Below are positions 28,771 to 38,796 of a stretch of DNA of 59,137 nt, in pieces. Location of the stretch: the IMG/VR virus record IMGVR_UViG_3300030102_005755, positions 1-59,137 of that record. One strand, 5' to 3'. Within the stretch, counting starts at the first letter, position 1, and every line of letters starts with the position of its first letter. The notes beneath the pieces were generated by a model. The model searched no databases. It was not told the origin of the DNA and saw only the letters and a program-made list of their open reading frames with translations. The position numbers and the translations under genes were made by a program. Source of the DNA: a virus.

Positions 28771-31700
28771 ATTGCTTGTTGAATCTCATTACTATTCTTC
28801 TCTCTTTGTCCCTTAGTTCTTGGATGCGCTTCATGCGCTCAGTATAATCCTTGATCTTAAGGGCCTGTCTTTTTGCAGCTCTTATCGCCTTGAGTTGTTT
28901 GTCGAAAGACTTGAGAGAATTGTTGAGTCCGAGGACTCCGATATACCTCTCTCCCTTGTCTCTTCTTGGGTTGTTCTTTAGCTCCTTGGTGAGCTGCATA
29001 ATCTCTTGACGGCGGCGGCTGTAATCCTCCATGTCCATGTACTTTGATGGTTCTCCGTACAGGATTCTCATGAATGGGATGTCGTTGGCTTCAATTCTGA
29101 TATCGTTGTCCTCAGCCTTGGCCTTGAGCTTCATGGCAGTAGAGCCTGTTCTTTCAACAAACTTACCAGCACCGCCAATGAAGTACTCGAACATGTACCA
29201 CATCTTGTCTGGGTTGAAGTCAAGGTCCCCCTTCACATCGACAGAACCTCCAGTAGCTTCGTTCATCCATCTGAAGAACTGCTGCACACCCTCAGGTGAG
29301 CGGAAAGAGAGGGAAGACTCTGGCCTCTGAAGTCCGTATGGCAGGTTCTCTGTGTACACTGGACCTCCGAAGTAAGTTTCGTTGGTCATGACGTCAACCA
29401 GCGGCTTGAATACCGTAGGCACAACAGACTTACCTGCCTTTGTAAACAAGTCCTTGGATTGCCCAAACGAAATAGGAGAGAAGGAGTTTATGAAGGCCGA
29501 CGACAGCTGCATCATAGCCGTGTCTATCTCCTTGTGTCCAGCCCCAACCTCCACGGCTGTGGTTCCGAGGTTTGCAAACATGCTGAATCCATACGGCAAA
29601 GGAATCTTGAAGTAATCCTTTCCATTGGGGCGCATGAAAATAAGGTTTCTCTCCTTGATGTAGTCTGGAATCTTGTTGTAGTACAACTCACCATCCTCAT
29701 CCTCGTCAGACATAGCCATAGCAATCATTGCAGACAAGCCACTGAATACAGTGAGGGCTGCCGCCATCTTCTGAGCGTTGTTGAACCTATCCTTGAATGC
29801 TCTCTTTGTTCCGTCTGGATACGTCGGTGACTTCATGGTGAGCAATGACTTGCCTAGTCTTGCTGTACCCTGAACAGAAGCGTTAAAGAACAGGTATACA
29901 GAGTTCAGCAGTTGACCATACTCACCAGACTTGTTGAAGTTCACGGTGATATTCTTGGCCATCTGTGCTGCCTTCTCTCTGGTCACACCTCTCTCTCTGG
30001 CTGCGATGTAAGAAGAAAGTCTGATGCTGTTCTCAAATGCGTCGTTGTATCCCTCGACAACTTGAGCAAACTCCTCTGCCTTTCCAAACAGATTCTGCAT
30101 CTTGCTCTTTTCTGAAGACTTGCTTTGAAGATCAGCAGCAATGCGGTCGAGAGGCTTTGCATAGCTCCAGCCTGTTTTACCACCGTCGTCTCTGAACTCG
30201 TTGTAGTATCTCTCTACTTCAGGATTCTCGGCAAAGAATTTCTTTAGAGCCTCTGGGCTCTCTGATCTGAGAAGAACCTTCAATGTCTTGGGGACATTCT
30301 TAATCATCTCAGTTACAATGCCTTGCCCCTCTATGACTCCGCCAGGTATGTCAGCTTCTGCAGCTGCGTTGAACATGGCTGCTTGAATATCACGAGAGAA
30401 GTTTGAGATCATAAACTCTGGGTTCAGAGTGGTAAATGATCTTCTCAGCCAGTTCGCTGGCGCTCTCATCATGCGGACAAACACGCTAGTCTGAGGCAGG
30501 TTCATGTTCCTCAAGGTCTCTGCGTAGCTCGCATCCTTGAACCTGATAAACTTCTGCTCTCCGTTTACTCTGACCGATACAATGTGCGGGTCCTTGGAGT
30601 TCACGTTCTTGGCGTCAAGAATCCTCCATACATCTTCGTTCGGGTTAGACTCTACAAGATTGTAGAGCGACTGCAAAGCCTCGTTAGTTCTAGCCTTGAT
30701 GTGTATAGAAGAGTTCTGTGCAATAACCTGAGCCAGGATATTTGTTGCTTCGCTCTGTCTACCCTCTGCCCTTTTGGTTGTAGGTCCAAACACAGACATG
30801 CCTGCACCACCTGTGGGGTACGAGGAAGTAAACGATGTCTCTTCGTCAATAGCGATACCTGAGAGCGGCACGTAGTTTTCAAACTGTGCTTCGAAAGCAT
30901 CAATAGCCTCTTGAGTCTCAAGTCCAAACTTGACCATGGTATCTCTCGTGTCTTGCTGGATCTCGCGCACGAGATCAACAATTTCTTTGAGAGAGTCAGA
31001 CCTGCCCTCAAGTGACTTCAAGATCAAATCAGCCCTGGCATCTGACATACCAGAACCCTCTTTGTTTTGACCGTTTGTGCGCTCTTTTATGAGCTCGTTT
31101 CTCTCTTTTGCGTGCAGAGCATAGAGATAGTCTGATACATCTTGTACACTGAGGCCTCTGTCTTTGATGAGGTCTGTGATGGCATCAACCTTCACGTCCA
31201 ACTTTCTCAGGTCCTCTGCCGCCTTACCATACATCAGCTCTTCTGCCATCTGAAAGTCTTGATCGGCAGCTCTTTTGCCTCTTGCAGCCTCTACGTCAGC
31301 TTGAAGCTGGAAGATGTCTACGTATTTGTCCTGCAGTCTTTTGAGCCATGTGTTTCTCCATCTCTGGAAGCCGTTCATGTCTCTCATTTGCCAAGACCCA
31401 TTGGTAGTTTCACCCTTGACGAAGCCTTGTCTTCTTCTTACAGATGCTTTGATGTTTACATCTTGAGCTTCTGCGTTGAACTCAACCCTGCTGTACCTGT
31501 TGAGCATCTCTGCCTTATCATAAGGCGTTTTCGCCTTGGCTACCTCTGCAGCTTTCTTTGAGCTGCTTGCTTCAGATGTTTGGAAAAGCTCTGGGTCGAT
31601 CTTGTCAAGAGTAAACTGCTCTCTGAAAACTTTCAGCTTTGCATCAGGACCTGGTCTTTTTACAACCACTGCCCCTCCAAAGCCATACCCCTCTAGCTGA

Positions 31701-34700
31701 ACAACTCTCATGTTTGCCAACTTGACCTGACCATACTGATCAAATATATCTGGGTCAATCTCGTAGTTAAAGGTCTTATACCCTATGAGGGTTGCTGGCT
31801 TTTGCTGTGAAAGAACTGGGTCGTTAAAGTACTCAGCTATTTGTTCGTCCATTGAGAGGGATTCATCAGGAATAGTTCTCCCTAATTCAAACTTCTCATG
31901 AGAGAAAAACTCTGCCAAAAGTTTTTTTGAAAAAAGATTTTTTCTTCCTTCAAACTGATCCGCCAATCGGTCGTTGTAGTTTATGGCGACGTCTATAATT
32001 TCTTCAAACTGTTTTTGAGTTGTGACTGGAAGGTCAAACTCAGCATCAAATAAAGCTGCAGTTTCTGAAGAAAGACCTCCAAACCCATCAGCTTGAGCCA
32101 TCCGCACCATAGTCCTTATGGCTTTCTTTCCTGTGCCGCTAAACATCCCGTATAAAGAAGGCCCTCCAATGTTATTGGTCTTGTCTCTAGACCTAGCCAA
32201 AAGGCCGTTCAAGTACGACTTGGCTACATCTGGGTTGCCTCGTGTAGCCTCTGGTTTAAGCATAGAAAATCCAGCCCCAAACTTGCCGCTCATGTTAAGC
32301 TTACGCGCCGCCTTGGGACTACCCTCTCGCTCTTGCCTTCTGTATATTCTTTCTGCCTCCTTCCTGTATCTTTCCATCCTTTGCCTAGCATACTCAAAGC
32401 TTACGTGAGTAGATATAACTACTTCGTCAGCCTCAAGCTCAGGCAAATCAGCTGCGTCCAGCTCTTGAACAGCCCTGATTCCAGATGTGATTCCTTTCTC
32501 TTGATCGGGCATTGACTGATCGTAGCCGCTGATTGGCATAAAGACACCCGTCAAGTCTTCGTACTTACCTTCCAAGAAGTCAGACAGTTCTTTGTCAGAC
32601 AGTATGTGGTCAGGATCACCAAGCTGGTCTCTTCTTCTGGTAGAGAACCTCATGTTTGCGACGACATCACCAGTCTCCGCCTCATCAAATGGAGCAAGGC
32701 CTGTGGCATTCACAATGTCGCCATCCATGATTCTGTTAAGACCCTCAATACCAGCGCGTCCTGGCTGCTTGATTCTTTCTCTAACCTCGTTCTTGGTAAG
32801 CCCCATTTCGAGGGCTTCTTGCATGTTCTTTTGTTCAATGACAGCAGATATATACTGATCATTGATCGTCATCTCTTGTATCGGCTTGGATGCTGGGGCA
32901 AACTGTCCAGCGTTCACAAACTGCTTCCAAGGTATTGTGGCAAACAACGCCCTGTTGCTATCACGCAACTTAGCGAGCTTTCTCGTTACCTCTTTCTGAG
33001 ACTCAATATCCTGAATCTTTCTCTGATTGTATATATCCTTTGGGCTAGGTGGCAAGGCCATAGGAACCTTCTTGCCGTCTTTGTCTACACGAGGACGAGG
33101 AGGTTTGATGGCGTACTTCTTACCGTCCTTGATGAAGTACATCTCACCAATCCTGTCTGCAGTTTGGTTGCCAGTGGTCTTGTTGTACCAGTTTCTAAAG
33201 TGGAAGTAGTCGTTGACCCTAATAGATCTGGGAGAACTGTACGTCGTGTACCTGCTGCTAGTGACCACGGCATCTCCAGCCTGCAAATATGGTCTTGCAG
33301 TGTAGAAAATTTCGGTGTCCTTGAGGTAGTTGAACTCCTGCTTACGGCGCACGGACATGCGGCCCTGGAATAAATCTAAGCTTGCTGCATCCGCGAGTAC
33401 ATCTTCATCAGGAGCAGAGATACCTTCGGCCCCCTCAAGCAAGGCATCTGCTTGATCTTTAAGGGCTTGTCTCTTTTGATCTTCGCTCAAGGTCTTGTCT
33501 GCTGCGATGTCTTCAGCGGATTTCTTTTCCGCCTCAGGCGCAACTTCTTCTGCAACAGGTGCTTCTTCGGCAACAGCTTCCTCAGATGCAGCCTCTTCAG
33601 CGACAGGAGCATCTGTAGAAACTTCTGTAGCCCTACCTTCTGATGACTGCCTAAACTTTTCTGCAAGGGCAAACAAACCTTCCTTGCCCGTAATGATATT
33701 CTTCTTGAGACCAGCAGCCTTCAGTACCTTGTTGATCGCCTTGACAATCTTGTCAGCGACAGATGCAAATGCAGCTGGGTTAGCGGCATAGTTTACAAGA
33801 ACGCTAATGATAGCCTCCTCTTCCTGAACCGCTTCGCTTTGATTTCCGTAATCCTCGTTACTCTGGGCTAGTATTTTAGCCACAAGCTTAGCCCCCTTGC
33901 TTTTGCCCTTAGCAATTTTCTGCATTTCTGCAAACAGAGCCTGTCTGGATGCAGCATCCTTTCCAATTATAGGGGCTAAAACCAGGTGGCCAAACTCTTC
34001 CATGACATCCATGATGTCGGCCTCTGGACTAAGGTGTATCTCGTTGGTCAATGGGTTCAAATAAGCCACGGTCTGACCTTGCACTCCAATAACCTCAAGG
34101 TATTTATTTTGATTCTTAACCTCTTCATTGCTGTTGATGAATGACTCCATCGTTCTGTGCGCCTTAAGCTTCGCGCCAGCAGTTTTAAGGGCACTACCAA
34201 ATGCCTTGGTGAGGTTGTTGATCGTTCTAGCATTGCTGATAGATACTTGACCAGCTCCCTCTCCAACCTTCTTAGTGTCCCTCAGATCAAGGGTTTCACC
34301 AGCAGCCAAATCAACAGTAACTGCGTCTTCTTCAGCTTGTTGTGCAGCCTCTGCTTGCTGGGCTTCTGGAGCTTCAGCTTGTTGTTCTGCCTCGACAGGT
34401 GGCTTGACCTCTTCGCCTGGCCTCTGGACCATGTCGTCCATGGTGTTCTCGTCAAACATGAGTAGCTGACCCTCCTCTTGCACCAGTTCTGCAGGAGCGG
34501 GTTGGGTGGCTTCAGGAACTCTTTTGTGAGAATCAATCTCTGTCTGCTCTACGTTTCTTTCTTTTGCAGGACGGCTCTTGTTTCCAGAGTCAGGCACAAT
34601 AACTTCAGAAGGCACGCTTGCTTTGAACGCCCTGTCCTCAGCAATCTTTTCTATCTGAGCCTTTCTAGTGAAGAGATCAGTAAGCCTTTCCTTGAGCTCT

Positions 34701-36748
34701 GCTTTCTCTTCTTTTGTCACCCTGCCACCTTCTATAAACTCACCCTTTCTAAGGGTTGAGCTGATAGATGCAATTTCTTGGTGGATACCCATGACTTCAT
34801 CAACCTCTTCTTGGTTGAAGGTGTCGTACATCTGAGCATCCTTCTTCTTGATGATGTCAAACTTCTGCAGAGAGCGCATGTAAGTGTCTCTCAACACTTG
34901 CTTTTTCTGAGGATCTTTTTCTGCCTCGTACTTTTTTCTAAGCTCCCCTACAATTTTAGCCTGAGCTCTGCTGTCTTTGAGGTTAGAGCTGTGACTGAGT
35001 CTAGACGATGCAACAGAAAGAGCACCTGGTCCAGACGCACCCAAAGCACCCACCACAAAGGCGTCTGCAATAGAATGAAAGTTGATAGTCTTCGGGTCCT
35101 TGCCATCAACAACATCAGAAGCATTGCTTATTAGTTGCTCCGCAAAGGCCACCATACCCTCTTCAAGGCCTTCAGCACCCAGGTCCTTCAAGAATCCTGT
35201 AGATAGCTTTTTCTTGAGTGCTTCTTGGACTTGCTTCTGGATGGTCTGTTTCATACCACCAGACACAGACCTAGCAAACGCGGCTTCAGCACCCCTTCCC
35301 AACCCCAAAGTCACGGCGTTCATCATGCCCTCAGCCATACCAGAAAGGCTTCCAAAGAACAAGGCCTTACTTATGGGCACCTCAGGGTGTGATTCCCTGT
35401 ACGATTCGTACCCTTGAGGAATGTAAGAAAATAAAGTTGCAGGCACACTTTGAGACATGGCAGAAAGCATGTTTGCTCTCGTTGATAGCTGCCCCGCCTT
35501 GGCAAGTGAGTCAGACATCTTGCCTGTAGCGCCAACAGTTCTTCCAAGAGCACCCATAGCAAAGAAGTCAGCGGCGTAAACCGCTGTCATGCCCAGCGTC
35601 TCAGGCAAGTCGTAGGTAACAAACTTGTTGAGTGCAGTCATGTCCCCAGTAAGAGCCTTGCCCAAAGTGTCCATCACACCCAGGCCTTGGTAGTTTTCAG
35701 GGATTTCAAGCTCTGCCATACCAGCAGCTCTTGCTCGCTGGTACTTACCGTTCATTTGTTTCTTTCTGCCCCTCCAGTACTTGGACATCCTGCTGTCTTC
35801 CCCTCCGATTAAGTCGGCGACCATGATGCCCCTGTCAAAAGCAAGGTTTCCAAAGGTGTTGAAGGCGTTGTCGTACATAGACTCAAGCACGCCGTCAATG
35901 GGGTCGTACTCTTCTGCTCTTAGCTCCTCAAGCGTTTGATCAACAAACGCACCCTCTTGCCTTAACTGCTTGTATTCCTCTAGATCAGCCCTGTTCTCAA
36001 CACCAACAAATCCAAAGTCTCTTTTGATTCTTGCATCATCTTCTTTCATGCGTTGGAACATGTTCCTTTGCATGAATCCCTCGTCCACATCGCTTTCCTG
36101 GTTTACTCTAAAGTCAGAGCCAACCATCTCGTATATTCCGTTCTGAGCTTTAATCGCCTTGCCATGCTCAAGATTTGCTTGAGCGGCAATCTCTCTTGCT
36201 TCAGCAAGCTTTTTATTCTTTTCCTCTAAGTCCTCTATGTATTCGGCCTCAAGCTTGAGCTGCCCAGCCTGATCGGCCAATACCATGTAGTTGGCCTCGT
36301 GCTCATCAGAACGCATGGTTAGTACGTTCCTAAAGTCTGCAGTGGCTACTGGCTGACCAAAAGCCTGGTCTTCAAACTCAGTCCCACCAGACTCGAATCC
36401 TTCTCCCGAAGAACCTGAACTCGAATCTTTTTTTTTTAAGTCCTCCATCGAGGCTGAGGTGGCTCTGTTAAGCGCCTCTAGTCTCTCTTGGTTTGCCAAC
36501 ATCTCCTCCTGCCTGCGATTATAGTCGTCCATAATCAGGCCGTAATTACTCTCTGGGTCAAAGCCCTGAGCGTTCAAGAGGTTCAGTTTCTCTTTGTCTG
36601 AAAGTCCAAGCTGAGTGAAGTTGTCAAAAAACTGTTGCTGACTTGGGCGATCTGGATTGATTGCCTCTTGAGTGGCATCATTAGACGGGCTGGCTGGAGA
36701 AGTCGGAGTTGCAGTAGCCTCTGGGAATCCTTGATTTTCCTCAATCAT
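28742..36748 (-). CDS. 2,668-residue virion protein (polyvalent/ejection-type)
   Basis: Largest gene. Residues 1-75: Pro/Gln/Asn-rich start; 110-320: charged helix. Hydrophobic stretches: about 390 (MTAVYAADFFAMGALGRTVG), 620 (VVGALGASGPGALSVA), 2340 (LTVFSGLSAMIAMAMS). About residue 919: VMEEFGHLVLAPIIGKDAAS, typical of large polyvalent-protein segments. About 1060: Glu/Ala linker. 2115 and on: LNPEFMISNFSRDIQAAMFN, then PLVDVMTNETYFGGPVYTEN, resembling LPD38-type modules. Such giants are carried in the capsid and ejected, often with enzyme modules. I found no convincing RNA polymerase or lysozyme motif. A promoter box starts 5 nt before the ATG. Confidence 0.7.
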   Translation of the reverse strand: MIEENQGFPEATATPTSPASPSNDATQEAINPDRPSQQQFFDNFTQLGLSDKEKLNLLNAQGFDPESNYGLIMDDYNRRQEEMLANQERLEALNRATSASMEDLKKKDSSSGSSGEGFESGGTEFEDQAFGQPVATADFRNVLTMRSDEHEANYMVLADQAGQLKLEAEYIEDLEEKNKKLAEAREIAAQANLEHGKAIKAQNGIYEMVGSDFRVNQESDVDEGFMQRNMFQRMKEDDARIKRDFGFVGVENRADLEEYKQLRQEGAFVDQTLEELRAEEYDPIDGVLESMYDNAFNTFGNLAFDRGIMVADLIGGEDSRMSKYWRGRKKQMNGKYQRARAAGMAELEIPENYQGLGVMDTLGKALTGDMTALNKFVTYDLPETLGMTAVYAADFFAMGALGRTVGATGKMSDSLAKAGQLSTRANMLSAMSQSVPATLFSYIPQGYESYRESHPEVPISKALFFGSLSGMAEGMMNAVTLGLGRGAEAAFARSVSGGMKQTIQKQVQEALKKKLSTGFLKDLGAEGLEEGMVAFAEQLISNASDVVDGKDPKTINFHSIADAFVVGALGASGPGALSVASSRLSHSSNLKDSRAQAKIVGELRKKYEAEKDPQKKQVLRDTYMRSLQKFDIIKKKDAQMYDTFNQEEVDEVMGIHQEIASISSTLRKGEFIEGGRVTKEEKAELKERLTDLFTRKAQIEKIAEDRAFKASVPSEVIVPDSGNKSRPAKERNVEQTEIDSHKRVPEATQPAPAELVQEEGQLLMFDENTMDDMVQRPGEEVKPPVEAEQQAEAPEAQQAEAAQQAEEDAVTVDLAAGETLDLRDTKKVGEGAGQVSISNARTINNLTKAFGSALKTAGAKLKAHRTMESFINSNEEVKNQNKYLEVIGVQGQTVAYLNPLTNEIHLSPEADIMDVMEEFGHLVLAPIIGKDAASRQALFAEMQKIAKGKSKGAKLVAKILAQSNEDYGNQSEAVQEEEAIISVLVNYAANPAAFASVADKIVKAINKVLKAAGLKKNIITGKEGLFALAEKFRQSSEGRATEVSTDAPVAEEAASEEAVAEEAPVAEEVAPEAEKKSAEDIAADKTLSEDQKRQALKDQADALLEGAEGISAPDEDVLADAASLDLFQGRMSVRRKQEFNYLKDTEIFYTARPYLQAGDAVVTSSRYTTYSSPRSIRVNDYFHFRNWYNKTTGNQTADRIGEMYFIKDGKKYAIKPPRPRVDKDGKKVPMALPPSPKDIYNQRKIQDIESQKEVTRKLAKLRDSNRALFATIPWKQFVNAGQFAPASKPIQEMTINDQYISAVIEQKNMQEALEMGLTKNEVRERIKQPGRAGIEGLNRIMDGDIVNATGLAPFDEAETGDVVANMRFSTRRRDQLGDPDHILSDKELSDFLEGKYEDLTGVFMPISGYDQSMPDQEKGITSGIRAVQELDAADLPELEADEVVISTHVSFEYARQRMERYRKEAERIYRRQEREGSPKAARKLNMSGKFGAGFSMLKPEATRGNPDVAKSYLNGLLARSRDKTNNIGGPSLYGMFSGTGKKAIRTMVRMAQADGFGGLSSETAALFDAEFDLPVTTQKQFEEIIDVAINYNDRLADQFEGRKNLFSKKLLAEFFSHEKFELGRTIPDESLSMDEQIAEYFNDPVLSQQKPATLIGYKTFNYEIDPDIFDQYGQVKLANMRVVQLEGYGFGGAVVVKRPGPDAKLKVFREQFTLDKIDPELFQTSEASSSKKAAEVAKAKTPYDKAEMLNRYSRVEFNAEAQDVNIKASVRRRQGFVKGETTNGSWQMRDMNGFQRWRNTWLKRLQDKYVDIFQLQADVEAARGKRAADQDFQMAEELMYGKAAEDLRKLDVKVDAITDLIKDRGLSVQDVSDYLYALHAKERNELIKERTNGQNKEGSGMSDARADLILKSLEGRSDSLKEIVDLVREIQQDTRDTMVKFGLETQEAIDAFEAQFENYVPLSGIAIDEETSFTSSYPTGGAGMSVFGPTTKRAEGRQSEATNILAQVIAQNSSIHIKARTNEALQSLYNLVESNPNEDVWRILDAKNVNSKDPHIVSVRVNGEQKFIRFKDASYAETLRNMNLPQTSVFVRMMRAPANWLRRSFTTLNPEFMISNFSRDIQAAMFNAAAEADIPGGVIEGQGIVTEMIKNVPKTLKVLLRSESPEALKKFFAENPEVERYYNEFRDDGGKTGWSYAKPLDRIAADLQSKSSEKSKMQNLFGKAEEFAQVVEGYNDAFENSIRLSSYIAARERGVTREKAAQMAKNITVNFNKSGEYGQLLNSVYLFFNASVQGTARLGKSLLTMKSPTYPDGTKRAFKDRFNNAQKMAAALTVFSGLSAMIAMAMSDEDEDGELYYNKIPDYIKERNLIFMRPNGKDYFKIPLPYGFSMFANLGTTAVEVGAGHKEIDTAMMQLSSAFINSFSPISFGQSKDLFTKAGKSVVPTVFKPLVDVMTNETYFGGPVYTENLPYGLQRPESSLSFRSPEGVQQFFRWMNEATGGSVDVKGDLDFNPDKMWYMFEYFIGGAGKFVERTGSTAMKLKAKAEDNDIRIEANDIPFMRILYGEPSKYMDMEDYSRRRQEIMQLTKELKNNPRRDKGERYIGVLGLNNSLKSFDKQLKAIRAAKRQALKIKDYTERMKRIQELRDKERRIVMRFNKQYETIRGKED

Positions 36749-36752
36749 ATCA

Positions 36753-36760
36753 CAAATATA
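36753..36760 (-). promoter_or_regulatory. TATATTTG box before the giant virion gene
   Basis: Minus-strand TATATTTG ends 4 nt before the ATG at 36748, so the transcript would be leaderless. Sits in the 14-bp gap to the upstream 677-aa gene. Confidence 0.6.
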
Positions 36761-36762
36761 CT

Positions 36763-38796
36763 TTAACCTCTAAGAGGAGCCATTCCCTTTTGGGACTTGC
36801 CATTCTCGTCTTGATAAATAACAACCCTTCCTATGGGGTTGTCGCCACCTTCAGAAGTAAACCACTTCCCGTCTCTAATCTCAGCGTTCATAAACGGAGG
36901 ATCGTATACGTTTCTGCCGCCTACTTGGGCAACAACGTTTTCTTCCTTGAATGAATCCCCTCTAATTATCTCAGCTCTTTCGTCAGCTCTTCTAGCATTA
37001 GCCAAGTCAAGTCTGATTTGATCTCTTCTTTCCTGCTCACGTTGCTCGTTTGCTAATGCACGTTCATTCGCCTGATCTTGAAGCTCTTGTTCTTCAGCAT
37101 CCTGCCTCGCCTTAAGCTCTCCAAGGCTGTTTAGGTAGAGGCCTCTTTCTTTTCTTGCTTTGGTTATTTCAGCTTGCATCAAAGCAGCAGCCTCAGGATC
37201 TCTCATAAGCCTATTGAAAATAGCCTCCCCTTCTGGACTAGTTCCAGGGCCAATAGGTATTCTCTTTTGAGTCTCTTCTTTTACGAGACTCTGCTCATAA
37301 AGAGCTTTGTCATTGGCCGACAGTTGGTCATAGTCCTCTTGAGATATAGCCTCTCCGCCACCAAATGGCTTGTATACGTTTCTTTCGGTCTTGACGGTAA
37401 CGCTTGCCATTTGCTGACCATCATCTCTCCTGCCAGTTGAGGAGTTCGTTCCATCCTTGTTTATACCATACAGAGGATCAACTCCAAAGCCTTGGATCAG
37501 GTATTTACCGCCCTCCGATATTCCAAGATCTGACCCTTCTATTTTAATGGGATCAGAGCTGCCTTCTTTATCTACCAAGGCAATCATTTGATAGCCAGGT
37601 GCTTGCTCGTTAGGACCCAAGCCAGACGCCAAAGCATCTTGAGCTCTTTGTTCAGTATTAACAGCAAGGCTTCCTACTGCATACCTAGACGATTCTTGCT
37701 TATTCCCAGAAGCTATTCTATTTCTTCTTTCAATCTCTGCGCTGTCCATTGCAAAACGAGCGTACTCTACAAACTTTGGTCTTTCAGAGTTAAGCAAATC
37801 CCAGCCGCTTCCGTCTGCCACGATGTTTCCCTGGTCGTCTTTTTCTCTAGCTCCGCCTGGTTGACCCCAAACATCTCTCCAAGCCTGCTCAAGTTCTGGG
37901 TTACCCTCTACTCTGCTAAATGCGTTTGGACCTAGCTCAAAAGCTTTGGCCTCCTGGGGGCTGTCAAAGTAAGAGCTGTTGCCAGACTCGTCCAAGTAGT
38001 CCTCGTTGATCTGCATTCTCAAAACAGTTCCACTTCGGTTTCCGTTTTCAGCCAGAGTGTCAAACTCCATCTCTGCATTCTTCTCTCTAAACACCCCTCC
38101 TCCACGAGCTTTTATACGAGCCTGTATGCTTTCTCCCTGAGCACTAGTCTGAAGGTCTCCAACGTCAGCCTTGCGCTGAGCTGGTCGGTACGCAGAGGTG
38201 TCGTTGATAAATGCAGCCTCATCAATCGGCACAAGGTTTCCTTCTGGTCCTTCGACCATAATCTTACCGTCTACGTACTGAAAGTTTTTTTGAAATGCAG
38301 CATCAGCACGAGCTACAGTACCCGCATCAACCTCTTCATACTCCATGCCTGGAGGCAAGGCTGTATTGAAGGCAGCCATCTCTTTGCCAGTAGATGTGCT
38401 CATGGTGTTGAGCTGCGCAGCATCTTCTTTCCTATTGTTTTCTCTGGCCTGAAGAGTGTTGAACTGCTGCCTAAAGTCACCTATAAGTCTTTGTGCTTCA
38501 ACGGGATCGTTGGCCTCTCTTATCTTTTGCCTGAGCTCATCAGCAGCTGCTTGAATAGCTGGGGCTGCATCAACGCCAGCAAGACTAGCATCAAATCCAG
38601 CTACAGTCTTAAGGTCTTCACGCTGTTGATTTTGGGCTCTTTCGTATATCCTTCTAGCTTCGTTTCTCTTTGCCTGCAAAGAAGCATCAGCAGCACGTAT
38701 AGCCATTGCTACGCCCCCGCTTGATTGCTGAGCCTGCTGAGCTTGTACACCCAAAGACTTTGCGGTGTTCTGACTGCTTCCTACTGGAGTATACAT
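36763..38796 (-). CDS. ejection-type internal virion protein (677 aa)
   Basis: MYTPVGSSQNTAKSLGVQAQ start, then a long Gln/Ala/Arg coiled region (IYERAQNQQREDLKTVAG, ADELRQKIREANDPVEAQRL), a beta-containing middle, a second coiled region (ALMQAEITKARKERGLYLNS to DLANARRADERAEIIRGDSF), and a C-terminal NIVAQVGGRNVYDPPF-like end. Such Ala/Gln-rich helical proteins next to the giant one form the ejectosome in T7-like and crAss-like phages. Overlaps the 325-aa gene by one base. Confidence 0.65.
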   Translation of the reverse strand: MYTPVGSSQNTAKSLGVQAQQAQQSSGGVAMAIRAADASLQAKRNEARRIYERAQNQQREDLKTVAGFDASLAGVDAAPAIQAAADELRQKIREANDPVEAQRLIGDFRQQFNTLQARENNRKEDAAQLNTMSTSTGKEMAAFNTALPPGMEYEEVDAGTVARADAAFQKNFQYVDGKIMVEGPEGNLVPIDEAAFINDTSAYRPAQRKADVGDLQTSAQGESIQARIKARGGGVFREKNAEMEFDTLAENGNRSGTVLRMQINEDYLDESGNSSYFDSPQEAKAFELGPNAFSRVEGNPELEQAWRDVWGQPGGAREKDDQGNIVADGSGWDLLNSERPKFVEYARFAMDSAEIERRNRIASGNKQESSRYAVGSLAVNTEQRAQDALASGLGPNEQAPGYQMIALVDKEGSSDPIKIEGSDLGISEGGKYLIQGFGVDPLYGINKDGTNSSTGRRDDGQQMASVTVKTERNVYKPFGGGEAISQEDYDQLSANDKALYEQSLVKEETQKRIPIGPGTSPEGEAIFNRLMRDPEAAALMQAEITKARKERGLYLNSLGELKARQDAEEQELQDQANERALANEQREQERRDQIRLDLANARRADERAEIIRGDSFKEENVVAQVGGRNVYDPPFMNAEIRDGKWFTSEGGDNPIGRVVIYQDENGKSQKGMAPLRG

